Shown: in pieces, positions 1-8,634 of the stretch
Layout: each line of letters begins with the position of its first letter
Numbering within the stretch: the first letter of the stretch is position 1
Assembly: GCF_001708445.1 (NCBI RefSeq)
Contig: NZ_CP015637.1
Coordinates: 3,721,001-3,785,000, forward strand
DNA length: 64,000 nucleotides
Source: Pseudomonas fluorescens
GTDB lineage: Bacteria > Pseudomonadota > Gammaproteobacteria > Pseudomonadales > Pseudomonadaceae
Direction: 5' to 3'
The notes under the pieces: generated by a model
Databases searched by the model: none
What the model was told of the DNA's origin: nothing
The model's input: the letters and a program-made list of their open reading frames with translations, nothing else
Position numbers and translations under genes: made by a program

Positions 1-130
1 CCCGGTGGCAGCGGTGCATGTGGTGGCGCCGACCAGTCGGTGGAGCAGGGCGGATGCGGAGAAGCAATTGGCGCCGGCACTGTTGCAATGCTCAAGGGCA
101 CTGAGCAACTCAGCCCGGAACCTGGAATAA
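1..130 (+). CDS. C-terminal fragment of a probable IclR-family regulator (5' end outside window)
   Basis: An open frame enters from the left edge (codons start at base 2) and ends at TAA 128-130. It encodes about 42 residues, including a strand-like AAVHVVAPTSRWS segment followed by an amphipathic helix with PALLQCSRALS. This pattern of a short beta strand, an S/APTSR motif and a final helix is how the effector-binding domain of IclR-family repressors usually ends. The DNA-binding part is not visible, so the family call is an inference from a short tail. It converges on the polyamine gene at 262, with a REPIN between them. Confidence 0.45.
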   Translation, partial: PVAAVHVVAPTSRWSRADAEKQLAPALLQCSRALSNSARNLE

Positions 131-148
131 CAGACACCCTGAAACCCA

Positions 149-237
149 ATGTGGGAGGGGGCTTGCCCCGATTACAGTGTGTCAGTCAATACAGCTGTGA
201 CTGATCTACCGCTATCGGGGCAAGCCCCCTCCCACAT
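149..237. repeat. REPIN (two inverted REP arms, GTGGGAGGGGGC family)
   Basis: The arm at 150-172 (GTGGGAGGGGGCTTGCCCC core) is repeated in inverted orientation at 214-236. They are about 40 bp apart, so the whole unit can fold into one long hairpin. It sits between convergent gene ends (130 and 262), a usual place for Pseudomonas REP doublets, and may also help terminate or stabilise transcripts from both sides. Confidence 0.85.
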
Positions 238-261
238 GTTGGTTCGGTCTGCTATCGCCTA

Positions 262-1506
262 TCAGGCAATCGCATCCCAGGCCCGATCACCGTGCTCGTC
301 CTTGATCCGCGTCGGCAAGCCCATCACGTCCAGCGCCTTGAGGAATGGCTCAGCTGGCAATTCCTCAACGTTGGCCATGCGCTTTACATCCCACTCACCG
401 CGGGCAACCAACAGGGCGGCAGCCACCGGTGGAACGCCGGCGGTGTAGGAAATGCCCTGGCTGTCAGTCTCGGCAAAGGCTTCTTCGTGATCCGCCACGT
501 TGTAGATGAACACTTCGCGCGGCTGGCCATCCTTGGTGCCTTTGACCAGGTCACCGATGCAGGTCTTGCCGGTGTAGCCGGGGGCGAGGGAGGACGGGTC
601 GGGCAGTACGGCCTTGACCACTTTCAACGGCACCACTTCCAGGCCTTCGGCGGTTTTCACCGGCTTTTCGGAAAGCAGGCCGAGGTTGTTCAGCACGGTG
701 AATACGTTGATGTAGTGCTCGCCGAAGCTCATCCAGAAACGCACGTTGGGCACGTCGAGGTTTTTCGACAGCGAGTGCACTTCATCGTGGCCGGTCAGGT
801 AGAGGTTCTGCGAGCCGACCACCGGCAGGTCGTCGGTGCGCTTGACTTCGAACATGGTGTTGCTGGTCCACTGGCTGTTCTGCCAGCTCCACACCTGTCC
901 GGTGAATTCGCGGAAGTTGATTTCCGGATCGAAATTGGTGGCGAAGTATTTGCCATGGGAGCCGGCATTGACGTCGAGAATGTCGATCGAATCAATGCGG
1001 TCGAAATGCTGTTGCTGCGCCAGCGCGGCGTACGCGTTGACGACACCCGGGTCGAAGCCCACGCCAAGGATGGCGGTGATGTTCTTCTGTTTGCACTCTT
1101 CCAGGTGGTTCCATTCGTAGTTGCCGTACCACGGCGGGGTCTCGCAGACCTTGCCCGGCTCTTCGTGGATGGCGGTGTCGAGGTACGCGACGCCCGTGTC
1201 GATGCAGGCACGCAGTACCGACATGTTGAGGAACGCGGAACCTACGTTGATGACGATCTGCGATTCGGTCTCGCGGATCAGGGCCTTGGTCGCTTCCACG
1301 TCCAGGGCGTTCAGCGCGAAGGCTTGGATATCGGCGGGTACCTTGAGGCTACCCTTGGCCTTGACGCTGTCGATGATGGCCTGGCATTTGGAGATGTTGC
1401 GCGACGCGATAGCAATACGACCGAGTTCGTCGTTGTGCTGCGCGCACTTGTGGGCCACCACCTTGGCGACACCTCCTGCACCAATGATAAGAACGTTCTT
1501 TTTCAA
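262..1506 (-). CDS. Carboxynorspermidine/carboxyspermidine dehydrogenase (saccharopine dehydrogenase-like)
   Basis: A 414-residue protein beginning with a Rossmann dinucleotide-binding segment (VLIIGAGGVAKVVAHKC, about residues 4-20), typical of saccharopine dehydrogenase-like enzymes. The family condenses aspartate semialdehyde with putrescine or diaminopropane and reduces the imine with NADPH, giving carboxyspermidine or carboxynorspermidine. I chose the TTG at 1506 because an AGGAG ribosome site lies about 11 bases upstream and the protein then starts directly at the Rossmann fold. A longer reading from an upstream ATG at 1575 would overlap the end of the preceding gene. That gene is the matching decarboxylase, 28 bp upstream, so the two probably form one operon for S-adenosylmethionine-independent spermidine synthesis. 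Which polyamine is made cannot be read from the sequence. Confidence 0.9.
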   Translation of the reverse strand: MKKNVLIIGAGGVAKVVAHKCAQHNDELGRIAIASRNISKCQAIIDSVKAKGSLKVPADIQAFALNALDVEATKALIRETESQIVINVGSAFLNMSVLRACIDTGVAYLDTAIHEEPGKVCETPPWYGNYEWNHLEECKQKNITAILGVGFDPGVVNAYAALAQQQHFDRIDSIDILDVNAGSHGKYFATNFDPEINFREFTGQVWSWQNSQWTSNTMFEVKRTDDLPVVGSQNLYLTGHDEVHSLSKNLDVPNVRFWMSFGEHYINVFTVLNNLGLLSEKPVKTAEGLEVVPLKVVKAVLPDPSSLAPGYTGKTCIGDLVKGTKDGQPREVFIYNVADHEEAFAETDSQGISYTAGVPPVAAALLVARGEWDVKRMANVEELPAEPFLKALDVMGLPTRIKDEHGDRAWDAIA

Positions 1507-1534
1507 TTGCTTTATCTCTCCTTTATCCGCCAGC

Positions 1535-2632
1535 TTACGAAAGGCTGGACAGGTAGTCGTCGTAACCAAATTCACGAACCACCTCGACTGTACCGTCGAG
1601 TTGTTTCACTACGATGGACGGCATTTTCAGGCCGTTGAACCAGTTTTTCTTGACCATGGTGTAGCCCGCGGTGTCGATGAACGACAGCCGATCGCCGATG
1701 GCCAGCGGACGATCGAATTGATACTCGCCAAAGATGTCCCCGGCCAGGCAGGATTTGCCGCACACCATGTAGGTGTGTTCACCCGCGCTTGGCGCCAGCT
1801 TGGCGTTGAGGCGGTAGATCAGCAGGTCCAGCAGGTGGGCTTCGATGGAGCTGTCGACCACGGCGAGGTGCTTGCCGTTGTAGAGGGTGTCGAGCACCGT
1901 GACTTCCAGCGAAGCGCTGTTAGTGATCGCGGCTTCGCCGGGCTCCAGGTAGACCTGCACGTCGTACTTCTGCGAGAACGCCTTGAGGCGCTGGCAGAAG
2001 GCGTCGATGGCATAGCCTTCACCGGTGAAGTGGATGCCGCCGCCGAGGCTGACCCAGTTGACCTTGTGCAGCAGCGCGCCGAAGCGTTCTTCGATGGTGT
2101 TCAGCATCTGGTCGAACAGGTTGAAGTCGCCGTTCTCGCAGTTGTTGTGGAACATGAAGCCGGAGATCTGCTCGATCACGCCTTCGATCTTCACCGGGTC
2201 CCATTCGCCCAGGCGGCTGAACGGGCGCGCCGGGTCGGCCAGCAGGTAGTCGGAGCTGCTCACCTGCGGGTTGACGCGCAGGCCACGGGTCTTGCCCTCG
2301 GAGCGCTCGGCAAAACGTTGCAGCTGGCTGATGGAGTTGAAGATGATCTTGTCGCAGTTGACCAGCATCTCTTCGATTTCATCGTCGGCCCAGGCCACGC
2401 TGTAGGCGTGTGCCTCACCTTCGAACTTCTGGCGACCGAGCTTCAACTCGTACAGCGACGACGAGGTGGTGCCGTCCATGTATTCCTGCATCAGGTCGAA
2501 CACCGACCAGGTGGCAAAGCACTTGAGCGCCAGCAGGGCCTTGGCGCCGGACTGCTCGCGCACGTAAGCGATCTTCTGCATGTTGACCAGAAGCTTCTGT
2601 TTATCGATGAGGTAGTACGGCGTTTTGATCAT
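1535..2632 (-). CDS. nspC: Carboxynorspermidine decarboxylase
   Basis: A 365-residue fold-type III PLP decarboxylase (alanine-racemase-like barrel). The start at ATG 2632 (MIKTPYYLID) matches where this family usually begins. The likely PLP-binding lysine is in ALKCF (about residue 37). The glycine-rich phosphate-binding stretch VSLGGGIHFTG and the CLAGD motif near the C-terminus are present. The enzyme removes CO2 from carboxy(nor)spermidine, the last step of the alternative polyamine route. It is the first gene of a leftward pair with the dehydrogenase at 262-1506. Confidence 0.92.
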   Translation of the reverse strand: MIKTPYYLIDKQKLLVNMQKIAYVREQSGAKALLALKCFATWSVFDLMQEYMDGTTSSSLYELKLGRQKFEGEAHAYSVAWADDEIEEMLVNCDKIIFNSISQLQRFAERSEGKTRGLRVNPQVSSSDYLLADPARPFSRLGEWDPVKIEGVIEQISGFMFHNNCENGDFNLFDQMLNTIEERFGALLHKVNWVSLGGGIHFTGEGYAIDAFCQRLKAFSQKYDVQVYLEPGEAAITNSASLEVTVLDTLYNGKHLAVVDSSIEAHLLDLLIYRLNAKLAPSAGEHTYMVCGKSCLAGDIFGEYQFDRPLAIGDRLSFIDTAGYTMVKKNWFNGLKMPSIVVKQLDGTVEVVREFGYDDYLSSLS

Positions 2633-2783
2633 TTTTGAGAGCCTGCGGCGGTGCCTGCCAAAAAAGGACACGCATTGTGCCCGCACTTGGATCGAATCGA
2701 AAGGTTAGCCGGCGGATTTCGCTGCGCCAGCTTTACGATCCTAACCACTGAGTATGACTATCTATGCATGGACACCGCGCTAA

Positions 2784-2871
2784 TGTGGGAGGGGGCTTGC
2801 CCCCGATGGCGGTGCTTCAGCCAGCCTATTCTTCATTGATCCACCACTATCGGGGGCAAGCCCCTCCCACA
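2784..2871. repeat. REPIN (GTGGGAGGGGGC family)
   Basis: The left arm 2784-2807 and right arm 2849-2871 are inverted copies of the same REP core as at 149-237, here with CCCCCG instead of CCCCG. Unlike the other doublets it lies between divergent genes, so a terminator role is less obvious. Confidence 0.85.
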
Positions 2872-2961
2872 TGTTGGCCTATGTGACAGTGCTTCACTGC
2901 CATCAAACTGTCATCTCCCCACCACCTTCCTGCCACATTCCACCGTTACTGTCCTCGCCAA

Positions 2962-2975
2962 TGAGATCGATCTCA
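2962..2975. promoter_or_regulatory. Perfect 14-bp palindrome, candidate LacI-family operator
   Basis: TGAGATCGATCTCA is a perfect palindrome with a central CG pair, the usual architecture of LacI/GalR operators. It ends 5 bp before the GTG start of the LacI-type regulator, so binding there would block the regulator and the overlapping transport operon behind it. Binding is inferred from the sequence only. Confidence 0.5.
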
Positions 2976-2980
2976 AGCGA

Positions 2981-4006
2981 GTGAACATGACTGACCTGAA
3001 AGACGTTGCGCGGCTGGCTGGCGTATCCCGCGCGACCGCCGCCCGCACCTTTGCCTCCCCTGACCAGGTGCGCCCGGCGACCCGTGAACAAGTGTTCGCC
3101 GCCGCCCGTGAGTTGGGGTTTCGGCCCAACTTGCTGGGCCGCCAACTGCGCCTGCAAACCACCCAGTTGATCGGCGTGGTGGTGCCCAACCTGCTCAATC
3201 CGGTGTTCGCCGAACAGTTCCAGGCCATGGAACGTGCTGCGCGGTTGCGTGGCTACAGCCTGGTGCTGGCGACCACCGACTACAGCAGCGAGCGCGAATG
3301 CATTGTGGTGGAGGAGTTGCTGCGCCAGCGCGTCGATGGCCTGGTGCTGACGGTCACCGATGCCGAAAGCAACAGCGTGCTCAGCAGCCTGAATACCGAA
3401 AAAACCCCGTTCGTGCTGGCCTATCACCAACCGAGCAACCCTAACTACAGCGCCGTATCGGTGGACAACCGCGCGGGCATGGCCCTGGCCACGCGCTACC
3501 TGCTGGAGGCCGGCCATCGACGCATCAGCATGGTCGCCGGCCCCGCCTTGCAGTCCGACCGCGCACGCCTGCGCTACGCCGGGTATTGCGATGCGATGAA
3601 GGAATACGCCCTCAAAAGCCGCGCAGTGATCGAAATGCCGGCGCACACCCAGGCCGAGTTCGCCGCGATCGAGCCGTTCCTGCGCGGCCCCGAGGCGCCG
3701 ACTGCGTTGGTGTGCTCCAACGATTTCCTGGCGATCAGCCTGATCGCCGAACTGCGTCGCAACGGCTGGAATGTGCCCGAGCAACTGTCCGTGATGGGGT
3801 TCGACGGCATTGCCCTCGGCACCCAGATGCACCCGACCCTGTGCAGTGTGGTGCAGCCCATCGCACTGCTGGCCAGCACCGTGATTGATCAACTGCTGGC
3901 GCAGATCGCTGGCAATGCCCCGATTTCCCATTGCCTGCCTTGCCATGTCCGGCCGGGCGAAAGCACTCAACCCCATGAGGAGACTCTTGATGCGCGCATT
4001 CAGTAA
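2981..4006 (+). CDS. LacI-family transcriptional regulator
   Basis: A 341-residue repressor-type protein. The N-terminal helix-turn-helix (LKDVARLAGVSRATAARTF, about residues 5-23) and hinge are followed by a periplasmic-binding-protein-like sensor domain that starts at LIGVVVPNLLNPVFAEQF. The start is either GTG 2981 or ATG 2987, two codons later; neither has a strong ribosome site. Its last 17 bases overlap the next gene, an ABC binding protein, so regulator and transporter are almost certainly co-transcribed and the regulator probably senses the transported compound. A 14-bp palindrome just before the start suggests autoregulation. Confidence 0.92.
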   Translation: MNMTDLKDVARLAGVSRATAARTFASPDQVRPATREQVFAAARELGFRPNLLGRQLRLQTTQLIGVVVPNLLNPVFAEQFQAMERAARLRGYSLVLATTDYSSERECIVVEELLRQRVDGLVLTVTDAESNSVLSSLNTEKTPFVLAYHQPSNPNYSAVSVDNRAGMALATRYLLEAGHRRISMVAGPALQSDRARLRYAGYCDAMKEYALKSRAVIEMPAHTQAEFAAIEPFLRGPEAPTALVCSNDFLAISLIAELRRNGWNVPEQLSVMGFDGIALGTQMHPTLCSVVQPIALLASTVIDQLLAQIAGNAPISHCLPCHVRPGESTQPHEETLDARIQ

Positions 4007-4994
4007 AACCCTGGCAGCTGTGCTGCTGTGCGGTGTGGCCAGCCTGGCCCAGGCCGCCGATACCGCGATTTGCTACAACTGCCCGCCGGACTGGGCCGAC
4101 TGGGGCACGCAACTCAAGGCCATCGCCGCCAGTACCGGGGTGCAAGTGCCCCTGGACAACAAGAACTCCGGCCAATCCCTGGCGCAACTGGTCGCCGAAA
4201 AGGCCGCGCCGGTCGCCGACGTGGTGTATTACGGCGTGACCTTCGGCCTGCAAGCGCAAAAGGCCGAAGTGGTCGACACCTACAAGCCCAAGGGCTGGGA
4301 GCAGATTCCCGCCGGCCTGAAAGACCCCGCCGGCCACTGGTTCGCGATCCACTCCGGCACCTTGGGCATCATGGTCAACGTCGATGCATTGGGCGGCCTG
4401 CCGGTGCCGCAAAGCTGGGCAGACCTGCTCAAGCCGCAATACAAAGGCATGGTCGGTTACCTCGATCCATCCAGCGCGTTTGTCGGCTATGTATCCGCCG
4501 TGGCGATCAACCGCGCCCTGGGCGGCGACCTGGATAACTTCGCCCCGGCCATCGACTACTTCCAGAAACTGGCGAAAAACGCCCCCATCGTGCCCAAGCA
4601 AACTGCCTATGCGCGGGTGCTGTCCGGCGAGTTGCCGATCCTGGTGGACTACGACTTCAACGCCTACCGCGCCCGCTACAAGGACAAGGCCAACGTCGCC
4701 TTCGTGATCCCGCAGGAAGGCAGCATCAGCGTGCCCTATGTGATGAGCCTGGTCGCCAACGCGCCCCATCGCGCCAACGCTGAAAAGGTCCTCGACTTCG
4801 TGCTGTCTGACGAAGGCCAGGCACTCTGGGCCAAGGCTTACCTGCGCCCGGTACGGCCGATGAAGATGCCCGCCGAGGTCGCCGCCCAGTTCCTGCCTGA
4901 CAGTGACTATGCGCGTGCCGGTGTGGTGGATTACCAAAAAATGGCCGCTGTGCAGGAAGCCTTTGCCGCCCGTTATCTGAACGAGGTCAAGTAA
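3990..4994 (+). CDS. ABC transporter periplasmic substrate-binding protein
   Basis: 334 residues starting at ATG 3990, preceded by a GAGGAG ribosome site. The N-terminus is a signal peptide with cleavage expected after AQA (around residue 22). The fold resembles the iron(III)/putrescine/2-aminoethylphosphonate binding-protein group (SGTLGIMVNVDAL, SWADLLKPQYKG and a late DEGQALWAK stretch). Two cysteines sit right at the mature N-terminus (CYNC). It precedes two permeases and an ATPase. The ligand is not evident; the downstream phosphodiesterase hints at a phosphodiester or other organophosphate. Confidence 0.88.
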   Translation: MRAFSKTLAAVLLCGVASLAQAADTAICYNCPPDWADWGTQLKAIAASTGVQVPLDNKNSGQSLAQLVAEKAAPVADVVYYGVTFGLQAQKAEVVDTYKPKGWEQIPAGLKDPAGHWFAIHSGTLGIMVNVDALGGLPVPQSWADLLKPQYKGMVGYLDPSSAFVGYVSAVAINRALGGDLDNFAPAIDYFQKLAKNAPIVPKQTAYARVLSGELPILVDYDFNAYRARYKDKANVAFVIPQEGSISVPYVMSLVANAPHRANAEKVLDFVLSDEGQALWAKAYLRPVRPMKMPAEVAAQFLPDSDYARAGVVDYQKMAAVQEAFAARYLNEVK

Positions 4995-5813
4995 GTGGCC
5001 GCATCGGCAAAACATGCAGCCTGGGCGCTGGCCCCGGCCTTTGCAGTGCTGCTCGCGTTCTGGCTGTTGCCGTTGGCGCACTTGATGGTGCTCGGCGCCG
5101 AGAGCCGTGACAGCCATGGCAGTGGTTATTGGCAGGTACTGAGCAGTTCGCAGTATTTGGGCAGCCTGGCGCAAACCTGCGCGCTTGCTGTTTTCGTGAC
5201 ACTGGTGGCGTTGTTGATTGGCGGCATCAGCGGCGTCTTCCTGGCGCGCCAGCGTTTTTTCGGTCGCTCGGCGCTGGTGGCGTTGTTGACGTTTCCACTG
5301 GCGTTTCCGGGCGTGGTGGTGGGCTTCCTGGTGATCCTGTTGGCCGGGCGCCAGGGGTTGCTGGCCTCTTTGGGCCTGCAACTGGCCGGTGAACGCTGGA
5401 TCTTTGCCTACTCGCTGGCCGGGCTGTTTGTCGGCTATCTGTACTTTTCGATCCCGCGGGTGATCCTCACGGTGATGGCGGCGTGCGAAAGCCTCGACCG
5501 CAGCCTGGAGGAAGCCGCACATTCCCTGGGGGCCGGGCACTGGCGCGTGGTGTGCGACGTGATCGTACCGGGCCTGGCGCCGGCGCTGGCGTCGTGTGGG
5601 GCGATCTGTTTCGCCACCTCCATGGGCGCCTTCGGCACTGCGTTCACCTTGGGCACACGCCTGAATGTCACCCCGGTGGCGATCTACAACGTGTTCACCA
5701 ACTATGCCAACTTCGCCGTGGCCGCCGCGCTGTCGGTGGTGCTCGGTGCGGTGACCTGGGCGGTCCTGTTGCTGACGCGACGCCTGGTGAAAAACGCGGG
5801 GACGGTCCTGTGA
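4995..5813 (+). CDS. ABC transporter permease (first)
   Basis: A 272-residue inner-membrane protein with about six hydrophobic segments. It carries the EAA loop that docks the ATPase (EEAAHSLGAGHWRVVCDVIVPG, about residues 173-194). The GTG start follows the stop codon of the binding-protein gene with no gap, pointing to translational coupling. It belongs to the BPD_transp_1 permeases of the polyamine/iron/phosphonate importer type and pairs with the next permease. Its last bases overlap that gene by 4 bp (GTGA). Confidence 0.9.
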   Translation: MAASAKHAAWALAPAFAVLLAFWLLPLAHLMVLGAESRDSHGSGYWQVLSSSQYLGSLAQTCALAVFVTLVALLIGGISGVFLARQRFFGRSALVALLTFPLAFPGVVVGFLVILLAGRQGLLASLGLQLAGERWIFAYSLAGLFVGYLYFSIPRVILTVMAACESLDRSLEEAAHSLGAGHWRVVCDVIVPGLAPALASCGAICFATSMGAFGTAFTLGTRLNVTPVAIYNVFTNYANFAVAAALSVVLGAVTWAVLLLTRRLVKNAGTVL

Positions 5814-6604
5814 AGCGCTCATCGCTGTTTGTGATTCAACTGCTGTTCACTTTGCTGGTGTGCGCCTTCATGTTGGTGCCGGTGCTGATGTCATTGCTGG
5901 CTGGGTTGACGCGCAATTTCTTTGTCGGCCTGTCCAGCGGCCTGACCTTCGACTGGTTGATCCAGGTGTGGCAGGCCTATTCGCCCACCGTATGGCTGTC
6001 GCTGCAATTGGCCGTGGCATGCGCAGTGTGCGTGTGTGTGATCGGCGTACCGGCGGCCTATGCCTTGGTACGCATGAACAACCGTTTCAGCCGCGCCTTC
6101 GAGGAACTGATGGTGCTGCCGGTGGCCATGCCGGGCCTGGCCAGTGCGTTGGCCTTGCTGCTGACCTATGGCCAGTTCGGCGGCTTTCGTAGCAGCTGGC
6201 TGTTCATCCTGGTTGGCCATGTGCTGTTTACCTTGCCGTTCCTGGTACGCCCGGTGATGGCGGTGATGCAACGCCAGCAACTGCCGGTGCTGGAAGAGGC
6301 CGCGGCCAGCCTCGGCGCCGGGCCGATCAAGCGCTTTTTCAGCGTGGTAGTGCCCAACTGCCGGGCAGGGATTCTGGCGGGCGTGCTGATGGTCGTGACC
6401 TTGTCGCTGGGCGAATTCAACCTGACCTGGATGCTCCATACACCGATGACCAAGACCCTGCCGGTGGGCCTGGCCGACAGCTACGCTTCGGCGCGCCTGG
6501 AAATCGCCAGCGCCTACACCCTTATCTTTTTGCTGATGATCGTGCCGCTGTTGATTGCGTTGCAGGCCATCAGTGCGCGTCTGTCCCGTGGAGAGCGTCG
6601 ATGA
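5810..6604 (+). CDS. ABC transporter permease (second)
   Basis: 264 residues from GTG 5810, which overlaps the previous stop. It has several transmembrane segments and an EAA-type loop (EEAAASLGAGPIKRFFSVVVPN). It forms the heterodimeric channel with the preceding permease. The end overlaps the ATPase start by 4 bp (ATGA). A longer reading of this frame to 5483 would run inside the first permease and is not real. Confidence 0.9.
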   Translation: MKRSSLFVIQLLFTLLVCAFMLVPVLMSLLAGLTRNFFVGLSSGLTFDWLIQVWQAYSPTVWLSLQLAVACAVCVCVIGVPAAYALVRMNNRFSRAFEELMVLPVAMPGLASALALLLTYGQFGGFRSSWLFILVGHVLFTLPFLVRPVMAVMQRQQLPVLEEAAASLGAGPIKRFFSVVVPNCRAGILAGVLMVVTLSLGEFNLTWMLHTPMTKTLPVGLADSYASARLEIASAYTLIFLLMIVPLLIALQAISARLSRGERR

Positions 6605-7632
6605 CTGCTATCACTATTCGTCTCAAGGGCTGCCGTAAGGCTTTCGCCGACGGCACCGTGGCGGTGCATGACTTGGACCTGACCGTCGAAGGCGGTGAAA
6701 CCCTGGCGATTCTCGGCCCGTCGGGCTGTGGCAAAACCACCACCTTGCGCCTGATCGCCGGCCTGGAACGCCCGGATGTGGGCCAGGTGTTGTTCGGCGA
6801 CCAGGACGTCACCCGCCTGCCCATTGAGCGCCGCGATGTGGGCATGGTGTTCCAGAATTACGCGCTGTTTCCCAACTTGGATGTGGCGGGGAATATCGTC
6901 TACGGCTTGAAGATTCGCGGCATGTCGTCACTGGCGCGCAATAAGCGCTGCGAGGAATTGCTCGAGCTGGTGGGCCTGCAAAATCACGGCAAACGCAGTA
7001 TCCACGAATTGTCCGGTGGCCAGCGTCAACGCGTGGCCTTGGCCCGTGCCTTGGCGCCACGCCCCAAAGTGCTGTTGCTGGATGAACCGCTGGCGGCCCT
7101 GGATGCGCAGTTGCGCGAGCGCCTGCGCAGCGAGCTGAATGAGCTGCTGCGCGGCCTTGGTATCACCTCGGTATTTGTCACCCACGACCAGGGCGAAGCC
7201 ATGGCCCTGGGCGATCGTATCCTGGTGATGGAGCACGGCCGTGTCGCGCAACTGGCCAGCCCACGGGAGATCTACCAGAAACCGGCCAATGCGTTCGTCG
7301 CCGGTTTTGTCGGCAACCTCAATGCCTTTGCCGTCACCTCGCGAACCGCCCATGGCCTGAAAGTCTGCGGCGGCGAGCTGCCGTGGCGGGCCGCCGACAT
7401 GCCCAATACGGTGTACTGCCGCCCCGAACACCTACGGGTGATGGAGAGCGAAGGGCACCTGCACGGGCATCTGCTCGCGCAGTTCTTCCAGGGCGCCCAG
7501 AGCCGCCTGCTGGTGGATGTGGGTGGCCTGCAACCGCTGCTGGTGGACAGCAGCGACAACCAGCTGCATGTCGTCGGCGCGCCGATTGCCTTGGCCGTTG
7601 CGCCGCACATGTTGTTTACCCTGAATGCGTGA
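6601..7632 (+). CDS. ABC transporter ATP-binding protein
   Basis: A 343-residue importer ATPase with Walker A GPSGCGKT (39-46), Q-loop FQNYALF (84-90), signature LSGGQ (137-141), Walker B LLLDEP (158-163) and switch histidine H195. The last ~100 residues form a TOBE-like domain, as in PotA/UgpC/FbpC-type subunits. It energises import through the two permeases encoded just upstream and overlaps the next gene, a phosphodiesterase. Confidence 0.93.
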   Translation: MTAITIRLKGCRKAFADGTVAVHDLDLTVEGGETLAILGPSGCGKTTTLRLIAGLERPDVGQVLFGDQDVTRLPIERRDVGMVFQNYALFPNLDVAGNIVYGLKIRGMSSLARNKRCEELLELVGLQNHGKRSIHELSGGQRQRVALARALAPRPKVLLLDEPLAALDAQLRERLRSELNELLRGLGITSVFVTHDQGEAMALGDRILVMEHGRVAQLASPREIYQKPANAFVAGFVGNLNAFAVTSRTAHGLKVCGGELPWRAADMPNTVYCRPEHLRVMESEGHLHGHLLAQFFQGAQSRLLVDVGGLQPLLVDSSDNQLHVVGAPIALAVAPHMLFTLNA

Positions 7633-8476
7633 GAGTCGACTTTTGAAGCGTCCGTTTCTTGTTGCACAGATCAGCGATCTGCACCTTAAAGCCGGCCAGC
7701 GCCTGACCTATGGGGTTGTCGATACCCTGGGCGCACTGCGCCGTGCCGTCGACCATTTGAACGCCAGCCACCCACGGCCCGACATTGTGGTGGTCAGCGG
7801 TGACCTGGTGGACTTCGGCCGCGCCGATGAATACGCCGTGCTGCACCCTGAACTCGCGCGCCTGCACATGCCGTGCTACCTGGTGCCGGGCAACCACGAC
7901 ACCCGCGGGCCGTTGCTCGACGCATTCCGCGATCATGCCTATTTGCCTTTGTCGGCAGAGCAGCCGTTGGACTGGGTGGTGGACGAGCATCCGCTGCGCC
8001 TCATCGGCCTGGACTCGACTATCCCCGGTGGGCATGGCGGCCAGCTCCTGGACAGCCAATTGCAGTGGCTGGATGAGCAACTGGCGCGACGTCCTGACAC
8101 GCCGACGTTGCTGATCCTGCACCATCCGCCGTTTGTCAGCGGCATCGGCCATATGGACCGCGAACCCTTTATCAACGCCGCCGCGCTGGAGCGCGTCGTG
8201 GCGCGCCACCCGCAAGTGGAACGCCTGTTGTGCGGGCACCTGCACCGGCCGATGCAGCGGCGCTTTGGCGGCAGCTTGAGTTGTGTGTGTCCCGGCACCT
8301 CCCATCAGATCGTGCTGGACCTGCAAGACGCCGCGCCCGCGCATTTCAACCTGGAACCGGCGGGGTATTTGTTGCATCGCTGGGATGCGCAACACGGCTT
8401 GATCAGCCACAACGGCGTGTTCGGGGATTACCCGGGGCCGTATCCGTTCTATGACGCTCATGGATTGATTGACTGA
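7625..8476 (+). CDS. Calcineurin-type metallophosphodiesterase (CpdA/GpdQ-like)
   Basis: A 283-residue class III phosphodiesterase without a signal peptide, so cytosolic. The metal ligands of the family are all visible: D18-x-H20 (ISDLH), GD (D60), GNHD (N90, H91, D92), the histidine pair in ILHHPPF and GHLH near residue 204. Relatives cleave 3',5'-cAMP or glycerophosphodiesters. The start overlaps the ATPase stop by 8 bp; a TTG six codons later is an alternative. Being in an importer operon suggests it processes the imported compound; a cAMP phosphodiesterase role cannot be excluded. Confidence 0.85.
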   Translation: MRESRLLKRPFLVAQISDLHLKAGQRLTYGVVDTLGALRRAVDHLNASHPRPDIVVVSGDLVDFGRADEYAVLHPELARLHMPCYLVPGNHDTRGPLLDAFRDHAYLPLSAEQPLDWVVDEHPLRLIGLDSTIPGGHGGQLLDSQLQWLDEQLARRPDTPTLLILHHPPFVSGIGHMDREPFINAAALERVVARHPQVERLLCGHLHRPMQRRFGGSLSCVCPGTSHQIVLDLQDAAPAHFNLEPAGYLLHRWDAQHGLISHNGVFGDYPGPYPFYDAHGLID

Positions 8477-8634
8477 GGTTTACGGAGGTTTCACTTCACT
8501 CAACCAGGTAACTAACTAAGCACTAAGCAACTGAATAACCGTTAACGCCCCGGCCAATGTCACGTTTGGCCGACGGCATCCTGCTGCCCATTTTTTGCGC
8601 CCGGAACTTGGATTCCGCGCCGGAGTTCGTCCTG

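Larger units (their letters stand above)
2633..2980. other. Divergent intergenic region between nspC and the LacI-type gene
   Basis: About 350 bp without a convincing gene. It must hold the leftward nspC promoter and the rightward regulator promoter. It contains a REPIN (2784-2871) and a 14-bp palindrome (2962-2975), listed separately. I see no clear RNA gene or riboswitch. Confidence 0.6.

Noticed and set aside
1121..2638. Plus-strand open frame of about 505 residues opposite nspC
   Set aside because: Antisense to a recognised decarboxylase; no motif and no ribosome site.
3735..5822. Long minus-strand open frame (about 695 residues) across the binding-protein and permease genes
   Set aside because: It is antisense to clearly recognised ABC genes, has a Gln/His/Arg-rich composition typical of shadow frames in high-GC DNA, and shows no family motif.
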